A stretch of 12,090 bases of DNA from QGNO01 sp964493125 (GCA_964493125.1 CAZBMS010000046.1:1-12090), one strand, 5' to 3'; shown: positions 1-8,400, counted from the first letter of the stretch. Notes: generated by a model from the letters alone, not told the origin. Translations and numbers: made by a program.

Positions 1-309
1 GCATCCTTTTACACAAACTTTAGATTCACTCCGCCTGGCGACCATGTCTTGGAAGTTTGCTGGGGACCTTCTTGTCACATATTAGGCGCACAAAAAATTG
101 TTAAAGAAGTGCTAGAAACCCTAGGTTTGGAGGGAGAGGGAGACACTCCGGATAATGCATTCACTTTCAAGTACAACACCTGCCTGGCAGCATGTGGTCA
201 AGCACCAGTAATCAGCATTGACCATCAACTTATGGGCAGAATGACTCCCAAAAAAACCAAAGAGCGAATTCTATCTTTTAAAGAAATCAGCAAACAAGCA
301 AAAGGCTAG
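1..309 (+). CDS. nuoE: NuoE-like [2Fe-2S] thioredoxin-fold subunit, 5'-truncated by window edge
   Basis: This is the C-terminal part of a NADH dehydrogenase 24-kDa (NuoE/HydC/FdsG-type) subunit, which carries one [2Fe-2S] cluster next to the NADH/FMN subunit. The frame is open from base 1 (Ala-Ser-Phe-Tyr...), so the gene starts upstream; a TTG at 49 is internal and not a start. The 102 visible residues contain the whole cluster-binding thioredoxin fold: Cys20 and Cys25 (C-x4-C, in VCWGPSCH) and Cys61 and Cys65 (C-x3-C, in TCLAACGQAP). The family is usually about 150-170 aa, so roughly the N-terminal helical third is missing. The stop codon is 2 nt before the next gene, the usual NuoE-NuoF order, so co-transcription and a shared complex are expected. 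Whether it belongs to respiratory complex I or to a soluble NAD-linked dehydrogenase cannot be decided from this gene. Confidence 0.93.
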   Translation, partial: ASFYTNFRFTPPGDHVLEVCWGPSCHILGAQKIVKEVLETLGLEGEGDTPDNAFTFKYNTCLAACGQAPVISIDHQLMGRMTPKKTKERILSFKEISKQAKG

Positions 310-311
310 AT

Positions 312-2057
312 ATGACTAATGAATTCCAAAAACTGCTTGAGCAAGCCAAGGCTCACTTAAACGAAATTGAAGGTAAACCACGTGTGCGAATCGGCACCGA
401 TCTTTCGGGCTTGGCAGCAGGTGCTATCGATGTGCTAAACGCGTTCAAAGACGAGGCTTCTTTAAAAGCACTGGATATTACTATCAGTGAGGTAGGGGGC
501 CTGGGACTAAATTATGCCGAGCCAGTGGTAGACATCCAAATGCCAGAAGGACCAAGGGTTTTTTATAACAATGTGACCCCGGAACAGGTTACTGATCTGG
601 TAAAGGAACACCTGATTGCAGGGAAACCCGTCTCATCTTGGGCAATGGCAGTAGAAGAAAAAGATCCATCACTTGATATCCCAACCCTTGCAGAACTACC
701 TATGATGAAAGGTCAAGTGCGTATCGCTCTCAGAAATGCTGGGCATGTCGATCCTTCAGATATTTTCGATTACATCGCTTCAGGTGGCTACAGCGGACTG
801 AATAAAGGTCTATTTGAAATGGAACCTGCGGATGTACAAGAAGAAGTTGCAAAATCTGGACTAAGAGGTCGAGGAGGCGCAGCATTTCCTACAGCCACAA
901 AATGGCGCTTTTTAATGGGATCACCAGGGCCTATTAAATACATTCTCGGTAACTGTGAGGAAGGCGATCCAGGTGCTTTTAACGACAAAGGCATACTCGA
1001 AGGAGACCCTCACACCTTGCTCGAAGGCATGATTCTCGCAGGATATGCTACTGGAGCTTCAAACGGTATTGTTTTTATACGGCATGGGCACGACACACCT
1101 ATAAACAGGACTCGGGAAGCAATTAAGCAAGCTTATGCTAATAATCTCTTAGGAACTAATATCCTTGGTAGCGATTTCAGCTTTGATGTTGAAGTTTCTC
1201 TAGTAGGAGAGTCCTACGTGTCCGGTGAAGAGACTGCGCTAATGGAATCAGTAGAAGGGAAACGGGCCATGCCCAGATATCGCCCACCTTTCCCAGCCGC
1301 TTATGGAGTCTGGGGTAAACCAAGCAACATAAACAACATAAAAACGTTAGCATACGTACCTGAAATAGTGTCAAAAGGCGGGGAATGGTTCACAACAATC
1401 GGAACTGAAAAAAGTAAAGGCACCGCCATTTTATGCCTATCTGGAACCATAGAAAGGCCAGGTATGATCGAGGTGCCAATGGGAATGACCATACGGGAAG
1501 CCGTCGAGCAACTCGGAGGCGGAGTGCCAGGAGGGAAGCCTGTTAAGCTGTTGCAAACGGGTGGACCTCTGGGAGGGGTACTAAGAGGGGACAAAATGGA
1601 CATACCGTTAGACTTTGACGCAATGTCTGCTGCTGGTGCTATCCTAGGTTCTGGCGGCATAATTGTAGGTGATGAGACCGTCTGCGCAGTAGATTTAGCT
1701 CGATTACTGGTAGCATTCTGTCAGTATGAATCATGCGGAAAATGCTTCCCTTGTCGCTTAGGCACCACCCATCTTTTGCAGATTTTGGATCGCATCTGCG
1801 ATTTTAAAGCTCAGGAAGGGGATTTAGACTTAATGCGTAAACTTGGCAACGATATGCAGGTAGGTTCTCTTTGCGGACATGGACAACTAGGATTTAATCC
1901 GATTAAGTCATCTATTGAATATTTCCCAGATGAGTTCTCTGCGATAATCGAAAAAAAACGATGGCCAACAGAGAACTATTTCGCAGATTTCTTTATGCCA
2001 GATCGGGCAAAAAGAAATCAACAAACTGAAACATTCGCTTCTTTGAGGAGGGCCTAA
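312..2057 (+). CDS. nuoF: NuoF-like NADH:FMN/[4Fe-4S] subunit with cysteine-free N-terminal thioredoxin-like domain
   Basis: The 581-aa protein oxidises or reduces NAD(H) through FMN and a [4Fe-4S] cluster. Visible motifs are the nucleotide-binding loop GLRGRGG (183-189), NCEEGDPGAF (214-223), the glycine-rich GEETALMESVEGKR stretch (305-318), a SLBB-like region (about 380-450), and N3-type cluster ligands Cys475, Cys478, Cys481 (ESCGKCFPC) and Cys521 (SLCGHG). Residues 20-115 match the extra N-terminal thioredoxin-like ferredoxin domain of the HndC/HydB/FdsB relatives, which classical NuoF (about 430-450 aa) lacks. Residues 1-214 contain no cysteine, so that domain cannot hold its [2Fe-2S] cluster; the expected C..C and CxxC positions read VRIGTDLSG and VGGLGLNYAEP. 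The C-terminal 2x[4Fe-4S] ferredoxin extension of bifurcating hydrogenase HydB is absent. The ATG at 312 has an AAAGG Shine-Dalgarno 6 nt upstream. NuoF could also be named as an NAD-dependent formate dehydrogenase beta-like subunit. Confidence 0.92.
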   Translation: MTNEFQKLLEQAKAHLNEIEGKPRVRIGTDLSGLAAGAIDVLNAFKDEASLKALDITISEVGGLGLNYAEPVVDIQMPEGPRVFYNNVTPEQVTDLVKEHLIAGKPVSSWAMAVEEKDPSLDIPTLAELPMMKGQVRIALRNAGHVDPSDIFDYIASGGYSGLNKGLFEMEPADVQEEVAKSGLRGRGGAAFPTATKWRFLMGSPGPIKYILGNCEEGDPGAFNDKGILEGDPHTLLEGMILAGYATGASNGIVFIRHGHDTPINRTREAIKQAYANNLLGTNILGSDFSFDVEVSLVGESYVSGEETALMESVEGKRAMPRYRPPFPAAYGVWGKPSNINNIKTLAYVPEIVSKGGEWFTTIGTEKSKGTAILCLSGTIERPGMIEVPMGMTIREAVEQLGGGVPGGKPVKLLQTGGPLGGVLRGDKMDIPLDFDAMSAAGAILGSGGIIVGDETVCAVDLARLLVAFCQYESCGKCFPCRLGTTHLLQILDRICDFKAQEGDLDLMRKLGNDMQVGSLCGHGQLGFNPIKSSIEYFPDEFSAIIEKKRWPTENYFADFFMPDRAKRNQQTETFASLRRA

Positions 2058-4931
2058 GTGACTACAACTCTGCAAAGGGTGACTATCAATATTGATGGTA
2101 AAGAGATTCAAGCTAAATCTGGCTCTATGGTTTTGGAGGCAGCAATTGAGGCGGGAATCTACATTCCATATCTGTGTTATCACCCCGGGATGAAACCATT
2201 TGCGGCATGCAGAATGTGTGTAATCCAAGAGGAGGTTGAGGTTGAGGTTGAACGCGATGGGGAAACAGTAAAAGAGAAACAACTCAGACCAGCAGCTGCT
2301 TCTTGTGCACTACCAGTCAGAGAAGGAATGGTTATTCACTCAGCAAGTGATCAACTGAGAAGCCTCCAAAAAGGAATAATGGAGATGCTAATATCCGAGC
2401 ATCCTCACGGTTGCCTCACTTGTCACAGGGTTGACCTATGCGGACCAGAAGATATTTGTCAAAGACACGTCTCAGTTAACGACCGATGCGTAACCTGCCC
2501 AAAAAACGAGAGATGTGAGTTTAAAGACACAGTAAGATTCCTAGGAATGGACTTGAACTCACAACTGTCGTACGAAGTAAGAACCCCAGAAATAGAAGCA
2601 TTCGATCCATTCTACGATCGTGACTACAATCTTTGCATAGTGTGTGGAAGATGTGTACGAGTGTGCGAAGAAGTAAGAGGCGATAGTGCAATAACGTTTG
2701 TCGAAAGAGCAGGAAAGGCCTTAGTAGGAACCTCAAAGGGAACTTCATTATTAGAGTCTGGCTGTGAATTTTGTGGTGCTTGTCTTGACGTATGCCCAGT
2801 AGGCGCGCTTGTGGAAAGAAAACACAAATGGGACAAGGCAGAAAAAATTGTCAGATCCACATGCTCTAACTGCTCTGTAGGTTGTCAGTTAAACCTAGAG
2901 ATTAACAAGAGAGAGAAAGTAATAAGAGCGATACCTGAAATTAATGCGCTAGCTAACCGAGGTCAGGCGTGTTACATGGGTAAATTCGGCCTGGAGTATG
3001 TTAACCATAAAGATAGGTTGAAGTATCCATTGATCCGAAAAGAAGGTCTTCTGGAGAAAGCTACCTGGGATGAAGCGCTCGCCTTAGTTGCTAAGAAGTT
3101 GTCAAATACTAAGGGGTCTGACTATGCATCGGTAGTTTCGGCGAGAAGCACTAATGAATCCGCATACTTGTTGCAAAAATTCACTCGCGTGGTGATGGAA
3201 AGCAACAATGTTGACATAGACTCGAATACCAGGCCTTCACTAGGAAAGGTTTTACACGATGCCTTGGGCTACGCAGGTTCTACCAACCCAATTTGGGACT
3301 TGAGGGAATCAGAATGCATATTGGCCGTTGATTCAAACATTACAGAAGAACATAACGTTCTTGCAGTCCCAATCAAGCAGGCTACAAAAGCGGGTACTGC
3401 CAAATTGATAGTAATAGACTCCAGAGAAGTAGAGTTAACACGCTATGCGGATATTTGGCTAAAACCTCGACCTGGTACGACATTGACATTGCTTGCAGGA
3501 ATGCTCAAGTCCGTGATTGACCAAGGTATTACTGATGAGAAATTTGTTTCACGGAACACAGTTGGCTTTGAAGAAATGGCTCAGTCACTCGCCGAATTCA
3601 CACTAGAAAAGGTACAAAAGTCGACTGGTATACCTAAAGAACGTATCAGTGATGTCGCTTCGATGTTTGCCGGTTCGAATGCGAGTTCCATAGTGTATGC
3701 ATTAGACAACGTAGAAACAGAAGAGCAAGGTGATCAAGTGGCAGCAATGACAAACCTTGCGCTAGTAACTGGTAACGTAGGCAAACCTTCATCTGGTTTG
3801 TATGCTTTAAGAAAAGGGACCAATGAGCAAGGAGCAACCGACATGGGCTCCGTTCCAGACTTACTTCCGGGGTATGCAAATGTGGAAGACGAGTCTAGTA
3901 GGACACTTTTTGAAACCGCTTGGGACTGCAAGTTGCCCTCCAAAGCTGGATTGGGCATAAAAGAAATTCTTCAGTCAGCCCGTAACGGAAAACTCAAATC
4001 CATGATTATGCTTGGTGGTGGAGATTCTTATGAAGGAAATGACCTTTACGAATCTTTGGGCAACATAGATTTCCTAGTTGTCCACGACGCTTTCTTAGGA
4101 CCAGCAGCTCAACTGGCAGATGTAGTGCTCCCAGCAACAACATTCGCTGACGAAGATGGAACATACACCAATCTTGAACGAAGAGTTCAACTATTAAATA
4201 AGGCGATAACCCCATCGAACGTGAAGGCTAAACCAGCGTGGGAATTAGTCGCTTCCCTAGCAACGCTGATGGGCTTCAGTGATTTCACATTTGATAGCAC
4301 TTCTGATGTATTTTCTGAAGCTGCATCCTTTACACAAAATACCTATGGGGGTATCTCTCACTCCAGACTCGTAAAAGAAGCAATCCTCACGTTAAGGCCA
4401 GATGCCACATACCCACAACCTACACAGCTCTTAGAATCCGACCGCGTTTCCAAAGGCATACAGTGGCCATGTGCAACCTCCAGTAAGCCAGGCCAAGAAA
4501 TCCTATACTCAGATGGTTTTCCAAATGGCAAAGCCAATTTACTAACATTTAAAACAACTACAAAGCCATCTAGCTATTCTGGGAATAACTTAGTCCTAGT
4601 TCCCGGAAGGATACTCGCTGATGACGATAGAGATGTGGACGTGGAACGTATAGAATTCACAAATACTGTGACCCGTGACGAACTTATAAAAATGAACTCA
4701 GAAGATGCCAAAACCTTAGGTCTGAAAAATGGAGACTCTGTAGCGGTAGCTACGTTATCGCAAACAATCGAAGGTAAGGTTCATTTGGATGAAGATACTT
4801 ATAAAGGTACCGTATCTGTCACTCAACTCTTCGGACAATTCGCTACCGACTTACAACAAAGCGAAGAACCTGATCCTATGGCTAAAATAGCTGGGCTATT
4901 AATAGAGCCAGTAAGTATAAAAAAGCTGTAA
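2058..4931 (+). CDS. nuoG: NuoG / formate dehydrogenase alpha-like iron-sulfur molybdopterin-fold subunit
   Basis: The 957-aa protein is the large electron-wiring subunit paired with NuoEF. Domains in order: a plant-type [2Fe-2S] ferredoxin with Cys40, Cys51, Cys54, Cys83; a His-Cys [4Fe-4S] site with His115, Cys119, Cys122, Cys128; a cysteine-rich insert with Cys134, Cys144, Cys147, Cys153; a 2x[4Fe-4S] module with Cys193/196/199/203 and Cys236/239/242/246; a molybdopterin-type [4Fe-4S] domain with Cys269, Cys272, Cys276, Cys305; a molybdopterin-fold body (about 310-740); and a C-terminal dinucleotide-binding-like beta barrel (about 845-955). The formate dehydrogenase active-site segment (NNxD-x-CAR-x-C/U-H) reads NNVDIDSNTRPS (383-394), with neither Cys/Sec nor the following His, so formate oxidation looks unlikely. 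This favours a NuoG-like role. The GTG start directly follows the nuoF stop and has a strong GAGGAGGG Shine-Dalgarno at 2045-2052, 5 nt upstream. Whether it binds a molybdenum cofactor is open. Confidence 0.88.
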   Translation: MTTTLQRVTINIDGKEIQAKSGSMVLEAAIEAGIYIPYLCYHPGMKPFAACRMCVIQEEVEVEVERDGETVKEKQLRPAAASCALPVREGMVIHSASDQLRSLQKGIMEMLISEHPHGCLTCHRVDLCGPEDICQRHVSVNDRCVTCPKNERCEFKDTVRFLGMDLNSQLSYEVRTPEIEAFDPFYDRDYNLCIVCGRCVRVCEEVRGDSAITFVERAGKALVGTSKGTSLLESGCEFCGACLDVCPVGALVERKHKWDKAEKIVRSTCSNCSVGCQLNLEINKREKVIRAIPEINALANRGQACYMGKFGLEYVNHKDRLKYPLIRKEGLLEKATWDEALALVAKKLSNTKGSDYASVVSARSTNESAYLLQKFTRVVMESNNVDIDSNTRPSLGKVLHDALGYAGSTNPIWDLRESECILAVDSNITEEHNVLAVPIKQATKAGTAKLIVIDSREVELTRYADIWLKPRPGTTLTLLAGMLKSVIDQGITDEKFVSRNTVGFEEMAQSLAEFTLEKVQKSTGIPKERISDVASMFAGSNASSIVYALDNVETEEQGDQVAAMTNLALVTGNVGKPSSGLYALRKGTNEQGATDMGSVPDLLPGYANVEDESSRTLFETAWDCKLPSKAGLGIKEILQSARNGKLKSMIMLGGGDSYEGNDLYESLGNIDFLVVHDAFLGPAAQLADVVLPATTFADEDGTYTNLERRVQLLNKAITPSNVKAKPAWELVASLATLMGFSDFTFDSTSDVFSEAASFTQNTYGGISHSRLVKEAILTLRPDATYPQPTQLLESDRVSKGIQWPCATSSKPGQEILYSDGFPNGKANLLTFKTTTKPSSYSGNNLVLVPGRILADDDRDVDVERIEFTNTVTRDELIKMNSEDAKTLGLKNGDSVAVATLSQTIEGKVHLDEDTYKGTVSVTQLFGQFATDLQQSEEPDPMAKIAGLLIEPVSIKKL
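2232..2251 (+). repeat. Hexanucleotide tandem repeat (GAGGTT) x3 in nuoG
   Basis: Three perfect copies of GAGGTT followed by GA encode the Glu-Val run EVEVEVE (residues 59-65) in a loop just after the ferredoxin cysteine pair Cys51/Cys54. Because the unit is 6 bp, gain or loss of a copy would keep the reading frame. Confidence 0.7.
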
Positions 4932-4953
4932 ATAAAGCCTTTTGTAAGGTTAG

Positions 4954-4995
4954 CAACCAATCTCGGTTGTCTCTGATTAACTATTACCATATTAA
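4954..4995 (+). promoter_or_regulatory. Possible weak promoter and small dyad before the ferredoxin reductase gene
   Basis: A 5-bp dyad CAACC-N6-GGTTG (4954-4969) is followed by TTGTCT (4967-4972), 17 bp, then TATTAA (4990-4995). Each box matches the sigma70 consensus at only 4 of 6 positions, in AT-rich DNA where chance matches are common. The dyad lacks a T-run, so it is not a convincing terminator for the nuo-type genes. The 106-nt gap is nevertheless far longer than the other gaps in this block, so separate initiation is plausible. Confidence 0.25.
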
Positions 4996-5037
4996 CAAAA
5001 CTTAGGTACGCCCCATAACGCTAGTCAATATGAGCCA

Positions 5038-5751
5038 ATGAACGTAACAATAACTAGGCGAGTAGATATAACAAACGAGTTGTGGAAGATATGGGTGAAG
5101 GGGGAGGAATCTTTCAGCTTTAAACCAGGTCAATACTGCACTATAGGATATGGTGGAATAGAGAGACCTTATTCGATTGCGTCGGCACCTTACGAAAGAG
5201 AAATAGAACTGTTTTTGGAACTTGTGCCAGCTCCAGCTGGAATACTAACCCCAACATTGTTCAACTTACAACCCGGAGCTCAATTGCAAATGAGGCCCAG
5301 GGCAAAAGGCATTTTCCTGCTCAATGAAAACTATTTGAACCACCTTATGATAGCTACTGTAACTGGAGTGGCTCCATATGTATCTATGCTGCGACAATAC
5401 CTCAAAAATCCCACTACAGACCACAAGTTCTTCATTTTGGTCGGAGCGAGCTACAAAAATGAATTCGCCTACGACGAAGAATTGCGGTCAATTGCGGAAG
5501 AGAGGCCAGACTTAGTCAGGTTAATTCCTACAGTCAGTCGTCCCGATGAAGCTATAAATCAAGAATGGGACGGGGAAACAGGTAGAGTAAACACGATAGT
5601 AGAAAAATACATGGGCATATTCAATCTAGAACAAGCATCTACACTGATATATGCTTGCGGTCACCCATCAATGATTAACTCCGTACGTACAATCGCCAAT
5701 AATATGGGTTTTCCCTTCCAAGAAGAGCGCTTTTGGAAAAGTGATGAATGA
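5038..5751 (+). CDS. Ferredoxin-NADP(+) reductase-like FAD/NAD(P) oxidoreductase
   Basis: The 237-aa cytosolic flavoprotein is of the plant/bacterial ferredoxin-NADP reductase superfamily and moves electrons between NAD(P)H and a one-electron carrier such as ferredoxin or flavodoxin. The FAD domain carries RPYSIAS (43-49) and a phosphate-binding segment GILTPTLFNLQPG (68-80). The nucleotide domain carries TGVAP (109-113) and ACGHPSM (206-212). The C-terminus ends RFW plus four residues; an aromatic residue near the end stacks on the flavin in the Fpr subclass. There is no C-terminal ferredoxin domain, so the partner carrier is encoded elsewhere. The ATG is the first possible start after an in-frame stop at 4993, but no Shine-Dalgarno is visible. 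It lies downstream of NuoEFG-like genes and upstream of mutS, all on the same strand. A functional link with the diaphorase genes is an inference from position. Confidence 0.85.
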   Translation: MNVTITRRVDITNELWKIWVKGEESFSFKPGQYCTIGYGGIERPYSIASAPYEREIELFLELVPAPAGILTPTLFNLQPGAQLQMRPRAKGIFLLNENYLNHLMIATVTGVAPYVSMLRQYLKNPTTDHKFFILVGASYKNEFAYDEELRSIAEERPDLVRLIPTVSRPDEAINQEWDGETGRVNTIVEKYMGIFNLEQASTLIYACGHPSMINSVRTIANNMGFPFQEERFWKSDE

Positions 5752-5814
5752 TCCTTTGCGGTAGATTATTTTCATTGTACGCCCGAAAATGACCACCGAT
5801 TGAACGAGATTGAC

Positions 5815-5820
5815 AGAGGA
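5815..5820 (+). promoter_or_regulatory. Shine-Dalgarno AGAGGA that favours a GTG start for mutS
   Basis: AGAGGA ends immediately before an ATG (5821) and 6 nt before a GTG (5827) in the same frame. Ribosome spacing needs several bases, so GTG 5827 is the better fit and gives an N-terminus MTTPVRRQYL, like typical MutS proteins. A TTG at 5800 is further upstream and has no such site. Confidence 0.6.
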
Positions 5821-5826
5821 ATGACA

Positions 5827-8400
5827 GTGACCACACCAGTTAGGCGGCAATATCTACAGATAAAGAATCAGTTTCCTGACAGCCTCCTGTTATTTCGATT
5901 GGGTGACTTCTATGAAACTTTTGACGATGATGCAATTACTTTAGCTAGGGATTTGGATATAGCGCTAACATCGCGGGCCTTCGGCAAAAACGAGAAACAT
6001 CCATTAGCTGGAATACCGTATCACGCACTAGATAGCTACCTAGGTAAGCTCATAAAAGCTGGACACAAAGTAGCGATTTGCGAACAGACCAGTGATCCAT
6101 CGACTTCCAAAGGTTTAGTAGACAGGAAGGTAGTACGTGTAGTCACTCCAGGTACAGTAATAGAACCTTTCCTTTTAAATGATCGTACAAATAACTACCT
6201 CGCCTCGGCAATAATCAATGATTCTGAAGCCGCGCTGGCTTATGCAGATATAAGTACTAGTGACACCATATTCGTGTCTCAAATGTCATTAGACAGCCTT
6301 TTGCTAGAACTAGCCCGCTTGATGCCAGCAGAACTGCTGATACCGAAAGAATTTGACCTACAGCTACCTGACTATTTGAGAATAGAACACTTGCCTACAG
6401 AAGCATTTTCATCAGATAAAAGTGAAACGGCTCTAAAGAGTGCATTACAAGTCGCTACTTTGGACGGATTCGGCTTTAATCAATTTCCCTTGGCTTTAAA
6501 AGCGGCCGGGGCGTTGCTTGCCTTCTTGGGTAAGGATCAGACCGATGCACCAAATAATGTGAACAAGGTTAAATTTTATGATTCTCAAGAACACATGGCA
6601 CTTGACTCACATACAATTCGAAACCTCAACATATTCTCTGGTGGTCGTTCTGAATCGGAAAACCACTCATTAGTAAACGTAGTTGACCTAACCAAAACGT
6701 CAATGGGGGGGCGTTTAATAAGGCGATGGCTTGGGCAACCTTTAGTCGAAATAGAAGAAATTAACACCCGACTTGAAACCACACAATGGTTCTTCGACAA
6801 CGAAAGTAAAGCTCGCTTGATAAGGGAGGAATTAGGGAAAGTTTCAGACGTTGAGAGGCTTGTCGGCCGAACTAAAAATGGGACAGCCATACCCAGAGAA
6901 ATTGTAGCCTTGGGGCGTAGCTTAGAAATAATCCCACAATTATCAAAACTTCTATTCTGTGAGAATAACGACGCGATCAAATGGTTAACCGAAAACATCC
7001 CTGAATGTCACGAAACAGCAACTACTATTCGAGACGCTATTGAACAAGAACCAGGGCAGGTAGGAGACGGAACTGTAATTAAACGTGGCTACTCTTCAGA
7101 GCTAGATCATTTACTCACTTCATCTGCCGATGCTAGGAACTATATATCCAAACTAGAAATCCAAGAACGTGAAACCACCGGAATAAAAAATCTGAAAGTC
7201 GGCTACAACAAAGTCTTCGGTTACTACATTGAGATTACAAATCCTCATCTTTCAAAAGTTCCTACTGAATACCAAAGGCGTCAGACCTTAACTAGCGGCG
7301 AACGATTCATAACCCCAGAGCTCAAAGAGCAGGAAAATATCATCCTTAACGTGGCGGAACGGATTCTAGAAATTGAATCCAGGATCTACAGAGATCTGTG
7401 TAAACAAATCTCGTCAGCTTCAGAAACTCTTTTAATTGCCGCCCAATGGATAGGTAACTTGGACGTGTTGTCTTCCTTTTCTACTGTGGCTCGCCGATTC
7501 GATTACGTTAAACCGATAGTCAATGAAAAAAAGGACATCCAAATAGTAAATGGAAGACATCCAATCCTTGAGCAAATAGTAGAGCGTGGCTCCTTCGTAC
7601 CTAATGATACATCTCTATCTCCAGAAGCTGGCAACTTGGTGATCTTGACGGGTCCTAATATGTCAGGTAAGTCAACCTACCTGAGACAGGTGGCACTAAT
7701 TGTATTGCTTGCACAGGTAGGAAGCTTTGTCCCGGCTACCTCAGCAGAAATTGGTGTAGTTGACCGTATATTTACTAGGGTAGGGTTGCAGGACGATCTG
7801 GCTTCAGGGCAATCTACATTTATGGTTGAAATGGTGGAAACTGCTAACATACTCAACAACGCAACGGGCAGATCCCTAATAATACTAGATGAAATCGGTC
7901 GAGGAACTAGCACTTACGACGGCCTTTCAATAGCTCAAGCAGTAGCTGAGCACATACACAATCAAGACTCCCTGCAGTCCAGAACTTTGTTCGCTACACA
8001 TTACCAAGAACTTACCGAGCTATCTGAAACTCTAACGAACGCCCGAAACCATTCAGTATCTGTTTCTGAGGACGGGGAGGCCATAACATTCCTGCATCGA
8101 ATAGTTCCAGGAAAGGCTGACAGAAGTTATGGAATACATGTGGCTAAACTCGCTGGTATACCTAAGGAAGTTATTTTGAGAGCGTCAAAAGTCTTAGAAT
8201 CTCTCGAGCTCAATAAGCCCAATCTGAACACACAAAACGGTAAAAGTGATACAGAAATACAACTTGAAATGTTTGATAGAACCCCAGAGGTAGTAAGACT
8301 TCTAGCAGAGTTAGACTTGCCTAATCTAACTCCACTTGAAGCAATCAATACTCTTCACTTATTACAGGAAAAAGCCAAAAAGGACTCTAATCAACAATGA
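5827..8400 (+). CDS. mutS: DNA mismatch repair protein MutS
   Basis: This full-length MutS (857 aa from GTG 5827; 866 aa if TTG 5800 were used) recognises mismatches and small loops and then loads MutL using ATP. The N-terminal mismatch-binding domain has the Phe-x-Glu motif (GDFYETF; Phe28 and Glu30). The connector, lever and clamp domains follow. The C-terminal ATPase has Walker A GPNMSGKST (609-617), the GLQDDLASGQSTFMVEM signature (653-669), Walker B DEIGRGT (688-694) and THYQEL (724-729). A QLEMF sequence (812-816) near the end fits the QLxxF sliding-clamp-binding consensus. The usual closing motif LTPLEAINTLHLL is present, so the gene is intact. It follows the reductase gene after 75 nt on the same strand. 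It ends inside a strong terminator hairpin, so transcription is probably not continued into the downstream genes. The start is uncertain between 5821 and 5827. Confidence 0.97.
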   Translation: MTTPVRRQYLQIKNQFPDSLLLFRLGDFYETFDDDAITLARDLDIALTSRAFGKNEKHPLAGIPYHALDSYLGKLIKAGHKVAICEQTSDPSTSKGLVDRKVVRVVTPGTVIEPFLLNDRTNNYLASAIINDSEAALAYADISTSDTIFVSQMSLDSLLLELARLMPAELLIPKEFDLQLPDYLRIEHLPTEAFSSDKSETALKSALQVATLDGFGFNQFPLALKAAGALLAFLGKDQTDAPNNVNKVKFYDSQEHMALDSHTIRNLNIFSGGRSESENHSLVNVVDLTKTSMGGRLIRRWLGQPLVEIEEINTRLETTQWFFDNESKARLIREELGKVSDVERLVGRTKNGTAIPREIVALGRSLEIIPQLSKLLFCENNDAIKWLTENIPECHETATTIRDAIEQEPGQVGDGTVIKRGYSSELDHLLTSSADARNYISKLEIQERETTGIKNLKVGYNKVFGYYIEITNPHLSKVPTEYQRRQTLTSGERFITPELKEQENIILNVAERILEIESRIYRDLCKQISSASETLLIAAQWIGNLDVLSSFSTVARRFDYVKPIVNEKKDIQIVNGRHPILEQIVERGSFVPNDTSLSPEAGNLVILTGPNMSGKSTYLRQVALIVLLAQVGSFVPATSAEIGVVDRIFTRVGLQDDLASGQSTFMVEMVETANILNNATGRSLIILDEIGRGTSTYDGLSIAQAVAEHIHNQDSLQSRTLFATHYQELTELSETLTNARNHSVSVSEDGEAITFLHRIVPGKADRSYGIHVAKLAGIPKEVILRASKVLESLELNKPNLNTQNGKSDTEIQLEMFDRTPEVVRLLAELDLPNLTPLEAINTLHLLQEKAKKDSNQQ

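Noticed and set aside
1..17. Near-identical 16-17 nt string at 1-17 and 4323-4338, suggesting a repeat
   Set aside because: The two differ by an indel, lie in different genes and frames, and do not extend; one such match is about what chance gives in 12 kb.
1908..2282. Minus-strand open frame of 124 codons across the nuoF/nuoG junction
   Set aside because: It lies antisense to two well-supported genes and shows no recognisable protein features; the same applies to the other minus-strand frames, including 1301-1660 and 9127-9462.
3204..3242. Possible selenocysteine (in-frame TGA) in the formate dehydrogenase-like protein
   Set aside because: The frame is open through the region without any TGA; the catalytic position is simply replaced by other residues.
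5810..5815. TTGACA resembling a -35 box before mutS
   Set aside because: There is no -10-like hexamer at the right distance, and it overlaps the ribosome-binding site.
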